A stretch of DNA of 8,356 bases, from NCBI GenBank assembly GCA_027357125.1, contig DAHVVW010000070.1:1-8356 (forward strand), in the 5' to 3' direction. How positions within the stretch are numbered: position 1 is the first letter of the stretch; the number at the start of each line of letters is the position of its first letter. The notes under the pieces are model-generated. The model saw only the letters and a list, made by a program, of their open reading frames with translations. It did not search any database and was not told where the DNA came from. The position numbers and the translations under genes are program-made. Source of the stretch: Clostridiales bacterium. Its GTDB lineage: Bacteria > Bacillota > Desulfitobacteriia > Desulfitobacteriales > Desulfitobacteriaceae. Shown here piece by piece: positions 1 through 6,714 of the stretch.

Positions 1-155
1 ACAAAGTGGAAATCGAAGTCGCCAAAGCCGGGATAGCCAGTGTGGAAAACCGGGAAATCGTAGCCGAGGATAAAAAGAAAGACAATGATGACAAGAATAA
101 TCAGAGCGATGTTGACAACAATAAAGTAGGACAGGAAGAAAAAGTAGAAGCATAA
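1..155 (+). CDS. yajC: YajC, C-terminal fragment (Sec translocase auxiliary subunit)
   Basis: Partial gene entering from the left; the reading frame starts at base 3 and ends at TAA 153-155, giving 50 residues. The first part, KVEIEVAKAGIASV, matches the end of the YajC core, where a small beta-rich domain after the single N-terminal membrane helix ends in a stretch like VKIEVxRxAIAxV. The rest is a highly charged tail rich in K, D, N and E, typical of the poorly conserved cytoplasmic end of YajC. YajC associates with SecD and SecF in the membrane, and both genes lie about 2 kb downstream, which supports the call. The N-terminal membrane segment is outside the window, so the identification rests on a short motif plus context. 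Confidence 0.72.
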   Translation, partial: KVEIEVAKAGIASVENREIVAEDKKKDNDDKNNQSDVDNNKVGQEEKVEA

Positions 156-229
156 GCATAAGCAGCGAGAATGCAGAAGCAGAAGCCTAAGTGCAAGCAT
201 AAGCTCCAGTAAAAGCATAGTATAAGCAA
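148..229 (+). repeat. AAGCATAAGC short repeat tract
   Basis: The decamer AAGCATAAGC occurs exactly at 148-157, 154-163 and 195-204, with degenerate relatives (GCAGAAGC, TATAAGCA) between and after. The tract starts in the last codons of yajC and runs through its 3' untranslated region up to the terminator. In the yajC frame the first copies contain consecutive stops (TAA 153-155 and 159-161). It is simple-sequence DNA of unknown role, probably slippage-derived. Confidence 0.5.
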
Positions 230-256
230 GCAAGATTGTTCTGCGGGTAGAATGGT

Positions 257-284
257 AAGCAAGTGGTTTGAGCCGCTTGCTTTT
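257..284 (+). terminator. Intrinsic terminator after yajC
   Basis: A 10-bp stem pairs AAGCAAGTGG (257-266) with CCGCTTGCTT (273-282), with one G-T wobble and a 6-base loop, and it ends in a short T run (281-284). It separates yajC from the EcsC-family gene. The T run is only four bases, so some read-through into the next gene is possible; no convincing promoter was found at 285-342. Confidence 0.75.
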
Positions 285-342
285 CAATTAGACCAGGGCA
301 ATTTAGTTAAGAAGAAAATTTCCGATTAGGCAGGTAACACGC

Positions 343-1110
343 ATGGGATCCCAAATGGAAAAATATACATACGAAGAAAAAGTACGCAGGGAACTTGAAG
401 CTTGGGCCAAGAAAGTATTAAAGCGCCCCGGCATCTGGGAACGGGTATCGAAAAAAGTGCAGACGAAGGTAAATGATGTGATCCCGGACAAGGTGCACAC
501 TGTGTTGACGGCTACAGTCAAAGGCCTTGTCAAGACCGTACTATTCGGCCTTGATTTCGTTCCGAAAAGTGCACCCACACAGGGGCTAACCTTGGAAGAC
601 CGCGACCTTAAAGCCTATGAGCTTATTTCCAATTATAAAAAGCTTGCGGCGGCCGAAGGGGCGGGGACTGGGGCTGGTGGCTTTGTCCTGGGCATGGCTG
701 ATTTTCCGGCATTGATTGCTATTAAAATGAAATTTCTGTTTGAGCTGGCCCATGTTTACGGTTATACTACCCAAGACTATCGCGAACGTCTTTTTTTACT
801 TTATGTTTTTCAACTGGCCTTCTCCAGTCAGGAACAGAAGCCGACTTTGTACACTGCCCTAGCCGACTGGAACGGGACAGTGAGGAAATGGCCATCTGGA
901 ACGGAATACCTGGAACAGATTGATTGGGAAAAGTTTCAGCGTGAGTACCGTGACACGATTGACCTGCGCAAGACTTTGCAGATGTTGCCCGGGGTAGGAG
1001 CGGTTGTAGGCGCGTGGGCCAATTACGGCCTGTTAGAAGAACTGGGCCAGGTCGGAATGAACTGCTATCGCATGCGCCGGCTGCAAACGGAGGAAAGATC
1101 GCATGAGTAG
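343..1110 (+). CDS. EcsC family protein
   Basis: 255 residues. The central and C-terminal parts carry the hallmarks of the EcsC family: a Gly-rich patch (residues 106-114), then LGMADFPALI (116-125), an amphipathic or hydrophobic segment around FLFELAHVYG (131-140), a Tyr/Phe-rich helix (150-160), and a final Gly-rich hydrophobic patch near LPGVGAVVGA (215-224). The N-terminal 60 residues are charged and helical. The family is named after EcsC of the Bacillus subtilis ecs ABC-transporter locus; its biochemical function is unknown, and no ABC transporter genes are present here. The start at ATG 343 is preceded by a weak AGGCAGG site; ATG 355 has no ribosome binding site. The last 8 bases overlap the next gene, whose strong GGAGGA site lies inside this one, so the two are probably translated together. 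Confidence 0.82.
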   Translation: MGSQMEKYTYEEKVRRELEAWAKKVLKRPGIWERVSKKVQTKVNDVIPDKVHTVLTATVKGLVKTVLFGLDFVPKSAPTQGLTLEDRDLKAYELISNYKKLAAAEGAGTGAGGFVLGMADFPALIAIKMKFLFELAHVYGYTTQDYRERLFLLYVFQLAFSSQEQKPTLYTALADWNGTVRKWPSGTEYLEQIDWEKFQREYRDTIDLRKTLQMLPGVGAVVGAWANYGLLEELGQVGMNCYRMRRLQTEERSHE

Positions 1111-1765
1111 AGTAACCATAGCAGATATCAAGGTAGATCCTCTGGTACAAGGATATATCGAAGGTGGGAGCCGCCACCTGGAAGCTCTGGGTTACACTGA
1201 GCACGGGTATAGGCATGTGGGTTTAGTTGCCCATATCTCAACCAACATCTTACAAAAACTTGAACATGCGGAAAGAGAGCAGGAGTTAGCGGCTATCGCC
1301 TCATATCTACATGACATCGGAAATGTAGTAAACAGAAACGGGCACGCTCAGGCTGGTGCAGTGCTGGCGGCTCAAATTCTGGAAAAGCACGCGTTACCTC
1401 CGGAAGAAATTGCCGTGGTGATCGGGGCGATCGGCAACCATGATGAAAGTGATGGACATCCGGTAAGTTCTGTGTCCGCCGCTCTCATTCTGGCCGATAA
1501 ATCGGATGTTCACCGTTCACGAGTGCGCAACCCCGATCTTGCAACTTTTGACATCCACGACCGGGTGAACTATGCTGTTGAACATTCTTTTCTGCGCGTT
1601 TATGACAAAGACAGAATCGCCCTCGAATTAACGATTGATACGAAAATTTGTCCGGTTATGGATTATTTCGAAATTTTCCTGGCGCGCATGTTATTATGCA
1701 GAAAAGCTGCCGAGTTTTTAGGAGCTAATTTTGAGCTTTGGATTAATAGTGTCAAGCTGCTGTAA
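1103..1765 (+). CDS. HD-domain metal-dependent phosphohydrolase
   Basis: 220 residues with a complete HD signature: H38 in the HGYRH segment (34-38), the H70-D71 doublet in LHDIGN, H81, H113-D114 in GNHDE, and D132/D135 in ADKSD. In the HD superfamily these residues bind one or two divalent metals and hydrolyse phosphoester bonds, often of nucleotides. The DKSD element, followed by a basic VHRSRVRNP stretch (136-144), is a familiar variant in Firmicutes and archaeal stand-alone HD proteins. The C-terminal part (160-220) has no recognisable domain. The real substrate cannot be read from sequence. The start ATG at 1103 is well supported by GGAGGAAAG at 1089-1097 and overlaps the stop of the EcsC-family gene, implying coupled expression. 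Confidence 0.88.
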   Translation: MSRVTIADIKVDPLVQGYIEGGSRHLEALGYTEHGYRHVGLVAHISTNILQKLEHAEREQELAAIASYLHDIGNVVNRNGHAQAGAVLAAQILEKHALPPEEIAVVIGAIGNHDESDGHPVSSVSAALILADKSDVHRSRVRNPDLATFDIHDRVNYAVEHSFLRVYDKDRIALELTIDTKICPVMDYFEIFLARMLLCRKAAEFLGANFELWINSVKLL

Positions 1766-1786
1766 CTTACTAGTAACTACTTAGGT

Positions 1787-1898
1787 GTCAGGAGTCAGGA
1801 GACAGGAGTCAGAATAATTTTTGGGTACAAATCAAGGGCCTGAAACACTGAAGGGAATGCAATAAATACCTTCTGACTACTGACTCTTGAATACTGAA
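1787..1898. repeat. Imperfect inverted repeat of GTCAGGA-type units (MITE/REP-like)
   Basis: The left arm 1787-1815 consists of tandem 7-base units (GTCAGGA, GTCAGGA, GACAGGA, GTCAGAA). The right arm 1870-1898 is its imperfect reverse complement (about 22 of 29 positions match), and 54 bases lie between them. No open reading frame is inside. The structure resembles small non-autonomous palindromic repeats scattered between genes in Peptococcaceae-type genomes, but dispersal cannot be shown from one copy. It separates the HD gene from the secD promoter and might also act as a transcript end structure. Confidence 0.6.
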
Positions 1899-1931
1899 TT
1901 CTCCTCGAAAACACAACCTTTTTTTTGTAAA

Positions 1932-1961
1932 TTGACACTTGGACAAGCCAAGCCTTATAAT
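1932..1961 (+). promoter_or_regulatory. Sigma-A promoter for secDF
   Basis: TTGACA at 1932-1937 and TATAAT at 1956-1961 match the consensus perfectly and are 18 bases apart. Transcription should start near 1968, about 40 bases before the secD ATG. The spacer contains a short dyad, CTTGG-ACAAG-CCAAG (1938-1952), which could be an operator or chance. Confidence 0.85.
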
Positions 1962-1995
1962 TAACTTTGGTATGGGCAAGTCCCATCATAGTTAA
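1961..1995 (+). promoter_or_regulatory. Nested dyad in the secD leader
   Basis: TTAACT (1961-1966) pairs with AGTTAA (1990-1995), and inside it ATGGG (1972-1976) pairs with CCCAT (1982-1986) around a 5-base loop. The dyad starts at the -10 box, covers the predicted transcription start and ends just before the GGGAGG ribosome binding site (1998-2003). It could be a repressor site or, for its inner stem, a 5' mRNA hairpin. No regulator is known to me for this exact sequence. Confidence 0.4.
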
Positions 1996-2010
1996 AAGGG
2001 AGGAACATAG

Positions 2011-3243
2011 ATGAGACGGGGAAACATCATCAAGCTCGCAGCACTTGTGCTGCTCGTAGCCTTAGCCGTGGCATTTTCGATTCAACCCCTCACAGATACC
2101 ACTAAAGGTATCCCGCTGGGACTTGACTTGCGCGGTGGCGTCCACTTAGTGCTTCAGGCCGAGCCGGGCACAGACGGCAAGGCAATCACTAAGGACGAAA
2201 TGGATAAAGCTAAAGCCATTATCTCCAAACGTGTAAATGATTTAGGGGTTTCCGAGCCGTACATTCAGGCCGATTATGCTAAAAACCGTATAATCGTTGA
2301 TTTAGCCGGAATTCAAGATCCGGACAAAGCTGTGTCGGTCTTAAAAACCACGGCCAAACTTACGTTTCGTGATCCGCAAGGAAATGTGGTGTTGCAGGGC
2401 GAAGAATTGAAAGACGCCCGTGCCGGGCAAAACCAACGGGGAGAATATGTGGTTAACTTGACGTTCTCACCGGATGGAACCAAGAAATTTGCGGATTTAA
2501 CGACTAAATTTGTTAAACAAAATATTAGTATATACCTCGATGATAAAATGCTGCAAAATCCTAATGTTAACGAACCGATTACTAACGGGCAAGCAGAGAT
2601 TACTGGGTATTCCTCGCTTGAGGATGCCGCCAACTATGCCGTGCTTTTCCGCTCCGGCTCGTTGCCGGTGAGCATGACCATCGCTGAGAAACGGCAAGTG
2701 GGAGCATCTCTGGGGGTTGATTCTCTGAACAAAAGTATTAAGGCTGGTATTTACGGCCTAGTGTTTATTTTACTGTTCATGTTGGCCTTTTATAGGCTTC
2801 CCGGCCTGGTTGCCAACTTCACGCTCGTTGTTTTTGCTTTAATTGCGTTGTGGGCGTTGTGGTTGTTTAGGGCGGTACTTACTTTGCCGGGAATTGCGGG
2901 CTTTGTCTTGTCCATCGGTATGGCGGTAGACTTAAACATTATCGTGTACGAACGCATCAAAGAAGAACTGCGCCTGGGCAAATCCCTGCGGGCAGCCGTT
3001 GAAGCAGGGTTTAGCCGGGCCTTCATCACTGTATTTGACTCCAATATTACCACCATGTTTGCGGCTGCCACTTTGTTCTTCCTGGGAACCGGGTCGATCA
3101 AAGGGTTTGCGATAACGCTTGGCATTGGTATTATAGCCAGTTTGTTTACGGCGATCACATTTACGAGAATGGTCCTGCGCTGGATTGTAGGCATTAGCCC
3201 ACGCATGAGTTCATTCTGGTTTGGCGTTAGGAGGGAAGCATAA
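2011..3243 (+). CDS. secD: Protein translocase subunit SecD
   Basis: 410 residues, the usual size for a stand-alone Firmicutes/Clostridia SecD. There is one N-terminal membrane helix (about 8-24), then the diagnostic LGLDLRGGVHLVLQ (36-49), and an extracytoplasmic P1-type domain (about 55-225). Five more membrane helices follow (about 246-262, 266-288, 294-312, 345-360, 366-388). SIGMAVDLN (301-309) holds D307, equivalent to the helix-4 aspartate required for proton flow in SecDF; it is followed by YERIKEEL (313-320), and FDSNITT (342-348) is also typical. SecD works with SecF and YajC at the SecYEG channel, coupling the proton gradient to late steps of protein export. The ATG is set by GGGAGG seven bases upstream. 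The stop overlaps the secF start by one base. Confidence 0.97.
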   Translation: MRRGNIIKLAALVLLVALAVAFSIQPLTDTTKGIPLGLDLRGGVHLVLQAEPGTDGKAITKDEMDKAKAIISKRVNDLGVSEPYIQADYAKNRIIVDLAGIQDPDKAVSVLKTTAKLTFRDPQGNVVLQGEELKDARAGQNQRGEYVVNLTFSPDGTKKFADLTTKFVKQNISIYLDDKMLQNPNVNEPITNGQAEITGYSSLEDAANYAVLFRSGSLPVSMTIAEKRQVGASLGVDSLNKSIKAGIYGLVFILLFMLAFYRLPGLVANFTLVVFALIALWALWLFRAVLTLPGIAGFVLSIGMAVDLNIIVYERIKEELRLGKSLRAAVEAGFSRAFITVFDSNITTMFAAATLFFLGTGSIKGFAITLGIGIIASLFTAITFTRMVLRWIVGISPRMSSFWFGVRREA

Positions 3244-4223
3244 TGGCTGAGAAAAAGAACGGCGCTGTCGGCACTTCCCAAACTCCCGCGGCCAAAGCTG
3301 AAAGCTATGAGCAAGTGCAAAAACTGCATCCCCTCTATTTTAATATTGTTAAAAGAAGGTATTGGTGGTTCGCCCTTTCTCTGATTGTCATTATTCCGGG
3401 GATAATCTCCCTCTTCCTGCAAGGTCTGAACCTGGGCATTGATTTCAAAGGCGGCACCATGCTCGACATGAAATTTAACAAACCCGTTACCCAGTCAGCA
3501 CTTACGGACAGTTTGAAATCTGTGGGTCTGGAGGGACAGGTCCAGCTGTCAAACGGGGATACAGTGGCCTTGATCAGGACCGATGCTTTGGAAGAGGATC
3601 AGCGCGACAAACTCCTAACAGCTATACAGCAAAAAGTTGGAGATTTTGACCGTGGTTCTTTGAAGGAAGACAAAGTGGGGGAGGCTATCGGTAAAGAACT
3701 TACCAGCAACGCGTTTTGGGCTTTGATTATTGCTTCAGCTTTAATGCTTGCCTATATATCTTTCCGCTTCCAACTTGCCTTTGCGATCTCAGGAATTATC
3801 GCTCTGCTGCATGATATACTGGTAACAGTCGGGATTTTCTCTATCTTTCAGATCCAGATTGATGCTACGTTTGTGGCGGCCATTTTAACCGTTTTCGGTT
3901 ATTCCATTAATGATACAGTCGTAATTTTCGACCGCATCCGTGAAAATGAAACTCGCTTAAAGCGCGGCGAAAGCTATGAGGATATGGTTGACAAATCTGT
4001 GTGGCAGACCATGGGGCGTTCAATTAAGACGGTCGTGACGGTCTTAATTGCCCTGCTCGCTATCTTTATCTTGGGCGGAGAATCAACCAAGGTCTTCGCC
4101 TTGGCGATGCTGATCGGGGTTTTCAGCGGAGCTTATTCTTCAATCTTTAATGCCAGCCAAATCTTGGTTGAGATTAGAAAATTCTTTGGCAAAGGTGGGA
4201 AAGTGGCCAGGGCTAAAGCATAG
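3243..4223 (+). CDS. secF: Protein translocase subunit SecF
   Basis: 326 residues. A charged N-terminal extension of about 37 residues precedes membrane helix 1 (about 41-60) and the SecF signature LGIDFKGGTMLDM (64-76). The periplasmic-side domain (about 78-155) leads to five further helices. FRFQ (174-177) and HDILVTVGIFS (190-200) are family motifs. GYSINDTVVIFDRIREN (219-235) contains D224, and GRSIKT (258-263) contains R259; both match charged residues important for proton transport in SecDF. The start codon lies in TAATG, overlapping the secD stop, with AGGAGGGAAG inside the secD end as ribosome binding site, so translation is coupled and the two subunits are made in step. A separate SecF rather than a SecDF fusion is common in Clostridia. 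Confidence 0.97.
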   Translation: MAEKKNGAVGTSQTPAAKAESYEQVQKLHPLYFNIVKRRYWWFALSLIVIIPGIISLFLQGLNLGIDFKGGTMLDMKFNKPVTQSALTDSLKSVGLEGQVQLSNGDTVALIRTDALEEDQRDKLLTAIQQKVGDFDRGSLKEDKVGEAIGKELTSNAFWALIIASALMLAYISFRFQLAFAISGIIALLHDILVTVGIFSIFQIQIDATFVAAILTVFGYSINDTVVIFDRIRENETRLKRGESYEDMVDKSVWQTMGRSIKTVVTVLIALLAIFILGGESTKVFALAMLIGVFSGAYSSIFNASQILVEIRKFFGKGGKVARAKA

Positions 4224-4242
4224 CTTAGATGCCACAGACGTG

Positions 4243-4269
4243 GCGCCTGTATTAGATGAAAACAGGCGC
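4243..4269 (+). repeat. Stem-loop just after secF
   Basis: GCGCCTGT (4243-4250) is a perfect inverted repeat of ACAGGCGC (4262-4269) with an 11-base AT-rich loop. No T run follows, so it is not a classical terminator by itself. It lies upstream of the real terminator and may protect the secDF mRNA 3' end. Confidence 0.5.
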
Positions 4270-4310
4270 TGAGCAAGCATTATCCCTTAACTGAATCAAG
4301 CTGCTGACTT

Positions 4311-4351
4311 AAACTTACCCCAGGCCAATGTCTCGGGGTAAGTTTGCTTTT
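4311..4351 (+). terminator. Intrinsic terminator of the secD-secF unit
   Basis: AAACTTACCCC (4311-4321) and GGGGTAAGTTT (4335-4345) are a perfect 11-bp inverted repeat with a 13-base loop, followed by GCTTTT. This ends transcription before the ilvB promoter. Confidence 0.85.
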
Positions 4352-4378
4352 AACCCACGGCCAATGTATATTTGTATA

Positions 4379-4408
4379 GTGACAAGTTTTGTTTGTGTGT
4401 ACTATAAT
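4379..4408 (+). promoter_or_regulatory. Sigma-A promoter for ilvBN
   Basis: GTGACA (4379-4384, one mismatch to TTGACA) and a perfect TATAAT (4403-4408) are 18 bases apart. Only about 25 bases separate the predicted start of transcription from the ilvB GTG, so there is no room for a T-box or leader-peptide attenuator downstream of this promoter. Confidence 0.75.
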
Positions 4409-4437
4409 AGGAACATAAGGGAAGAGGGGGGCATCGT

Positions 4438-6132
4438 GTGAGAATTACGGGTGCGGAAGCAATTATTGAAAGTTTAAAGAGGGAAAATGTTGAAGTAGTT
4501 TTCGGTTATCCGGGGGGAGCAGTGCTCACCCTTTATGATGCTTTGTATAAGGCAGACTTCCATCATATTCTCACCCGCCATGAGCAAGGGGCGGTTCATG
4601 CTGCGGACGGCTATGCACGGGCGACCGGCAAAGTTGGAGTTTGCATGGCTACATCCGGTCCAGGGGCTACTAATTTAGTGACAGGAATCGCGACCGCATA
4701 TATGGATTCGATTCCGATTGTCGCCTTTACCGGACAGGTGGCTGTTTCTTTAATTGGGCGGGACTCTTTCCAGGAAGCCGACATTCGGGGGATCACCACG
4801 CCCGTTACTAAGCATAATTACCTGGTTAAAAAAGTGGAAGATCTGCCGCGAGTTATTAAAGAAGCTTTCTACATTGCCCGTAGCGGGCGTCCGGGTCCGG
4901 TTGTGGTTGATGTTGCCAAGGATGTGTTCGCGGCGACTTTGGAATATGAATACCCTGAAAGTGTCAACCTGCGGGGCTACCGACCAATTTTCGAAGGGGA
5001 TCAGACCGCCATCCACCAGGCATTGGAGGCCATGACAGAGGCCCATAGGCCGCTCGTCTTTATTGGAGGCGGAGTAACTCTTGCCAATATGGCACGCGAA
5101 GTGACGGAACTGCTTGACTTGACCGGCTTTCCGGTAACTTCCAGCCTGATGGGATTGGGAACTGTGCCGGATGACCATCCTCAACATTTGGGCATGGTGG
5201 GTATGCATGGCACTTATGCCGCTAATATTGCCACTACAGAATGTGACCTGCTAATCGGAGTCGGAGTGCGCTTTGACGACAGAGTGACCGGTTTGTTAGC
5301 GGAATTTGCGTCTCAAGCCAAGGTGGTTCACTTTGACATTGATCCGGCGGAGATTAACAAGAATGTCTTAAGCGATATTCGCGTGGTCGGTGATTTGCGC
5401 TGGTCCATTCCTGCTCTGCTAACCAAGGCTGCCAATCGAAAATCGGAGGACTGGAGAGCCAAGATTGAGAATTGGAGCCAGCAAGTTCAAGCTTGGTCTG
5501 AGGAAAATCCCCTTGTATATGAACGGAGATCCGATGTCATCATGCCTCAGACTGTTATTGAAAAAGTAAGTGAGCTTACTGGCGGAGACGCTGTTATCGT
5601 AACAGATGTAGGCCAACATCAAATGTGGACAGCCCAGTATTACCGCTTTAAGAATCCCCGTTCTTTCCTGACTTCGGGCGGCCTCGGCACTATGGGGTAC
5701 GGACTCCCCTCTGCGATTGGGGCACAAATGGGCAAGCCTGATAAAACGGTCTTTCTCTTTGCCGGAGATGGTGGTATCATGATGAATTGCCAAGAAATCG
5801 CCACGGCCGCCAATAATAACTTACCGATTAAAGTCATTATTATGAACAACCAAGTCCTGGGCATGGTGGCGCAGTGGCAGCGCATGTTTTATGAGGGCCG
5901 TTTAGCCCACACCAGCTTAAAAGGACACACTGACTTTGTCAAGCTTGCCGAGGCCATGGGTGCCACCGGCTTGCGGGTCAGCAAACCGGAGGAATTAGAG
6001 GAAACCTTGAAGAAAGCCTTAGAGATTCCTGGTCCGGTCTTTATCGATGTCTTGGTTCCAGCTACAGAACATGTTTTACCCATGGTTCCGCCTGGAGCTC
6101 GTCTGGACCAGATTATCATGGGGGGTGAATAG
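4438..6132 (+). CDS. ilvB: Acetolactate synthase, catalytic (large) subunit
   Basis: 564 residues, full length for the family. The enzyme joins two pyruvates, or pyruvate and 2-oxobutyrate, using thiamine diphosphate, Mg and FAD, in the first common step of valine, leucine and isoleucine synthesis. The N-terminal domain has VFGYPGGAVL (21-30), RHEQGAVHAADGYARATG (47-64) with catalytic E49, and the conserved SGPGATN segment (73-79). The middle FAD-binding domain includes GVGVRFDDRVTG (274-285). The C-terminal domain has the cofactor motif starting at GDGG (443-446) and ending in MNN (469-471), preceded by GLGTMGYGLPSAIGA (415-429). The start is GTG 4438 behind a GAGGGGGG site. The start of ilvN lies one base after the stop, so the subunits are co-translated. 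It could in principle be a catabolic AlsS, but the adjacent regulatory subunit argues for the biosynthetic enzyme. Confidence 0.97.
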   Translation: MRITGAEAIIESLKRENVEVVFGYPGGAVLTLYDALYKADFHHILTRHEQGAVHAADGYARATGKVGVCMATSGPGATNLVTGIATAYMDSIPIVAFTGQVAVSLIGRDSFQEADIRGITTPVTKHNYLVKKVEDLPRVIKEAFYIARSGRPGPVVVDVAKDVFAATLEYEYPESVNLRGYRPIFEGDQTAIHQALEAMTEAHRPLVFIGGGVTLANMAREVTELLDLTGFPVTSSLMGLGTVPDDHPQHLGMVGMHGTYAANIATTECDLLIGVGVRFDDRVTGLLAEFASQAKVVHFDIDPAEINKNVLSDIRVVGDLRWSIPALLTKAANRKSEDWRAKIENWSQQVQAWSEENPLVYERRSDVIMPQTVIEKVSELTGGDAVIVTDVGQHQMWTAQYYRFKNPRSFLTSGGLGTMGYGLPSAIGAQMGKPDKTVFLFAGDGGIMMNCQEIATAANNNLPIKVIIMNNQVLGMVAQWQRMFYEGRLAHTSLKGHTDFVKLAEAMGATGLRVSKPEELEETLKKALEIPGPVFIDVLVPATEHVLPMVPPGARLDQIIMGGE

Positions 6133-6133
6133 C

Positions 6134-6628
6134 TTGAAACATACGTTAGCAGTTTTAGTAGAAAACAGGCCGGGCGTTTTGACGCACATTTCCGGGCTAA
6201 TCAGCCGCAGAGCTTTCAATATCGAGAGCATAGCTGCCGGCTACACTGAAGAGCCTGATACGACCCGGATTACCGTCGTCGTAGAAGCTGACGAAATTGA
6301 GTTGGAGCAGGTGGTTAACCAGTTGTCCAAGCTCGTAGATATCATCAAGATCACCAAGCTTACAGTGGGGGATTCTATTCACCGGGAGTTGGCCTTGATC
6401 AAGGTCAAAGCAAGTTCGGAAAACCGTTCGAATGTTGTGGATATCGTGGACATTTTCCGTGCCAAAATCGTGGATGTGAACCGGGAAACAATGGTGATTG
6501 AACTTACAGGGGAAGAGAATAAGATAGATGCTTTGTGTGAAGTTCTGAAAGACTACGGAATTATTGAAATTGTGCGTACCGGGAAAGTAGCCCTCTCCCG
6601 CGGTCCGATTCCGGCTAAGGAGTTATAG
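6134..6628 (+). CDS. ilvN: Acetolactate synthase, regulatory (small) subunit
   Basis: 164 residues from a TTG start at 6134. The open frame extends upstream inside ilvB, but the family begins with MKHTLAVLVENRPGVL, which fixes the start here; GGGGGTGAA at 6121-6129 serves as ribosome binding site. GTG at 6125 would add only three residues and remains possible. An ACT domain occupies residues 3-77 (PGVLTHISGL, 13-22; FNIESIAAG, 28-36), and the second half (about 82-160) is the conserved C-terminal regulatory domain with ELALIKV (85-91). IlvN binds IlvB, raises its activity and gives feedback inhibition by valine. It is the last gene of the unit: a terminator follows within 30 bases, and no ilvC is next to it. 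Confidence 0.96.
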   Translation: MKHTLAVLVENRPGVLTHISGLISRRAFNIESIAAGYTEEPDTTRITVVVEADEIELEQVVNQLSKLVDIIKITKLTVGDSIHRELALIKVKASSENRSNVVDIVDIFRAKIVDVNRETMVIELTGEENKIDALCEVLKDYGIIEIVRTGKVALSRGPIPAKEL

Positions 6629-6653
6629 TTTGAGTTTGCGCAAGATTGTTTAC

Positions 6654-6680
6654 CCCTTCGGTTAGCTCCGGAGGGCTTTT
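6654..6680 (+). terminator. Intrinsic terminator of ilvBN
   Basis: CCCTTCGG (6654-6661) pairs with CCGGAGGG (6668-6675), one G-T wobble, 6-base loop, followed by CTTTTCTCTT. It lies 25 bases after the ilvN stop. Confidence 0.85.
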
Positions 6681-6695
6681 CTCTTATCAAACAGA

Positions 6696-6710
6696 AATTT
6701 TCTGATATTT
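6696..6710 (+). promoter_or_regulatory. CodY-box-like sequence upstream of the DUF1638 promoter
   Basis: AATTTTCTGATATTT matches 13 of 15 positions of the CodY box AATTTTCWGAAAATT and ends four bases before the -35 element. It overlaps a perfect 13-base dyad CAGAAA-T-TTTCTG (6692-6704). CodY is the Firmicutes regulator that senses branched-chain amino acids and GTP. An AT-rich chance match is possible and CodY presence in this organism is unknown. Confidence 0.35.
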
Positions 6711-6714
6711 CTCA

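Noticed and set aside
767..1216. 149-residue minus-strand frame across the EcsC/HD junction
   Set aside because: It lies opposite two well-supported coupled genes, has no family resemblance and no ribosome binding site that stands out; a shadow frame.
1767..1776. Palindrome TTACTAGTAA after the HD gene
   Set aside because: A perfect 10-base palindrome, but short, without loop or T run, and likely chance.
1787..1898. CRISPR-like array from the GTCAGGA units
   Set aside because: Units are 7 bases without spacers and the second set is inverted; this is not a CRISPR structure.
2790..3422. 210-residue minus-strand frame across the secD/secF junction
   Set aside because: It is antisense to conserved membrane helices of SecD and SecF, which by composition create long complementary frames.
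4224..4437. T-box or other riboswitch upstream of ilvB
   Set aside because: No T-box-like conserved sequence or antiterminator was found; the terminator present lies upstream of the ilvB promoter and belongs to secDF.
6047..6133. N-terminal extension of ilvN into ilvB
   Set aside because: The extra 29 residues are out-of-frame translation of the ilvB end; the family start MKHTLAVLVEN and the ribosome binding site fix the TTG at 6134.
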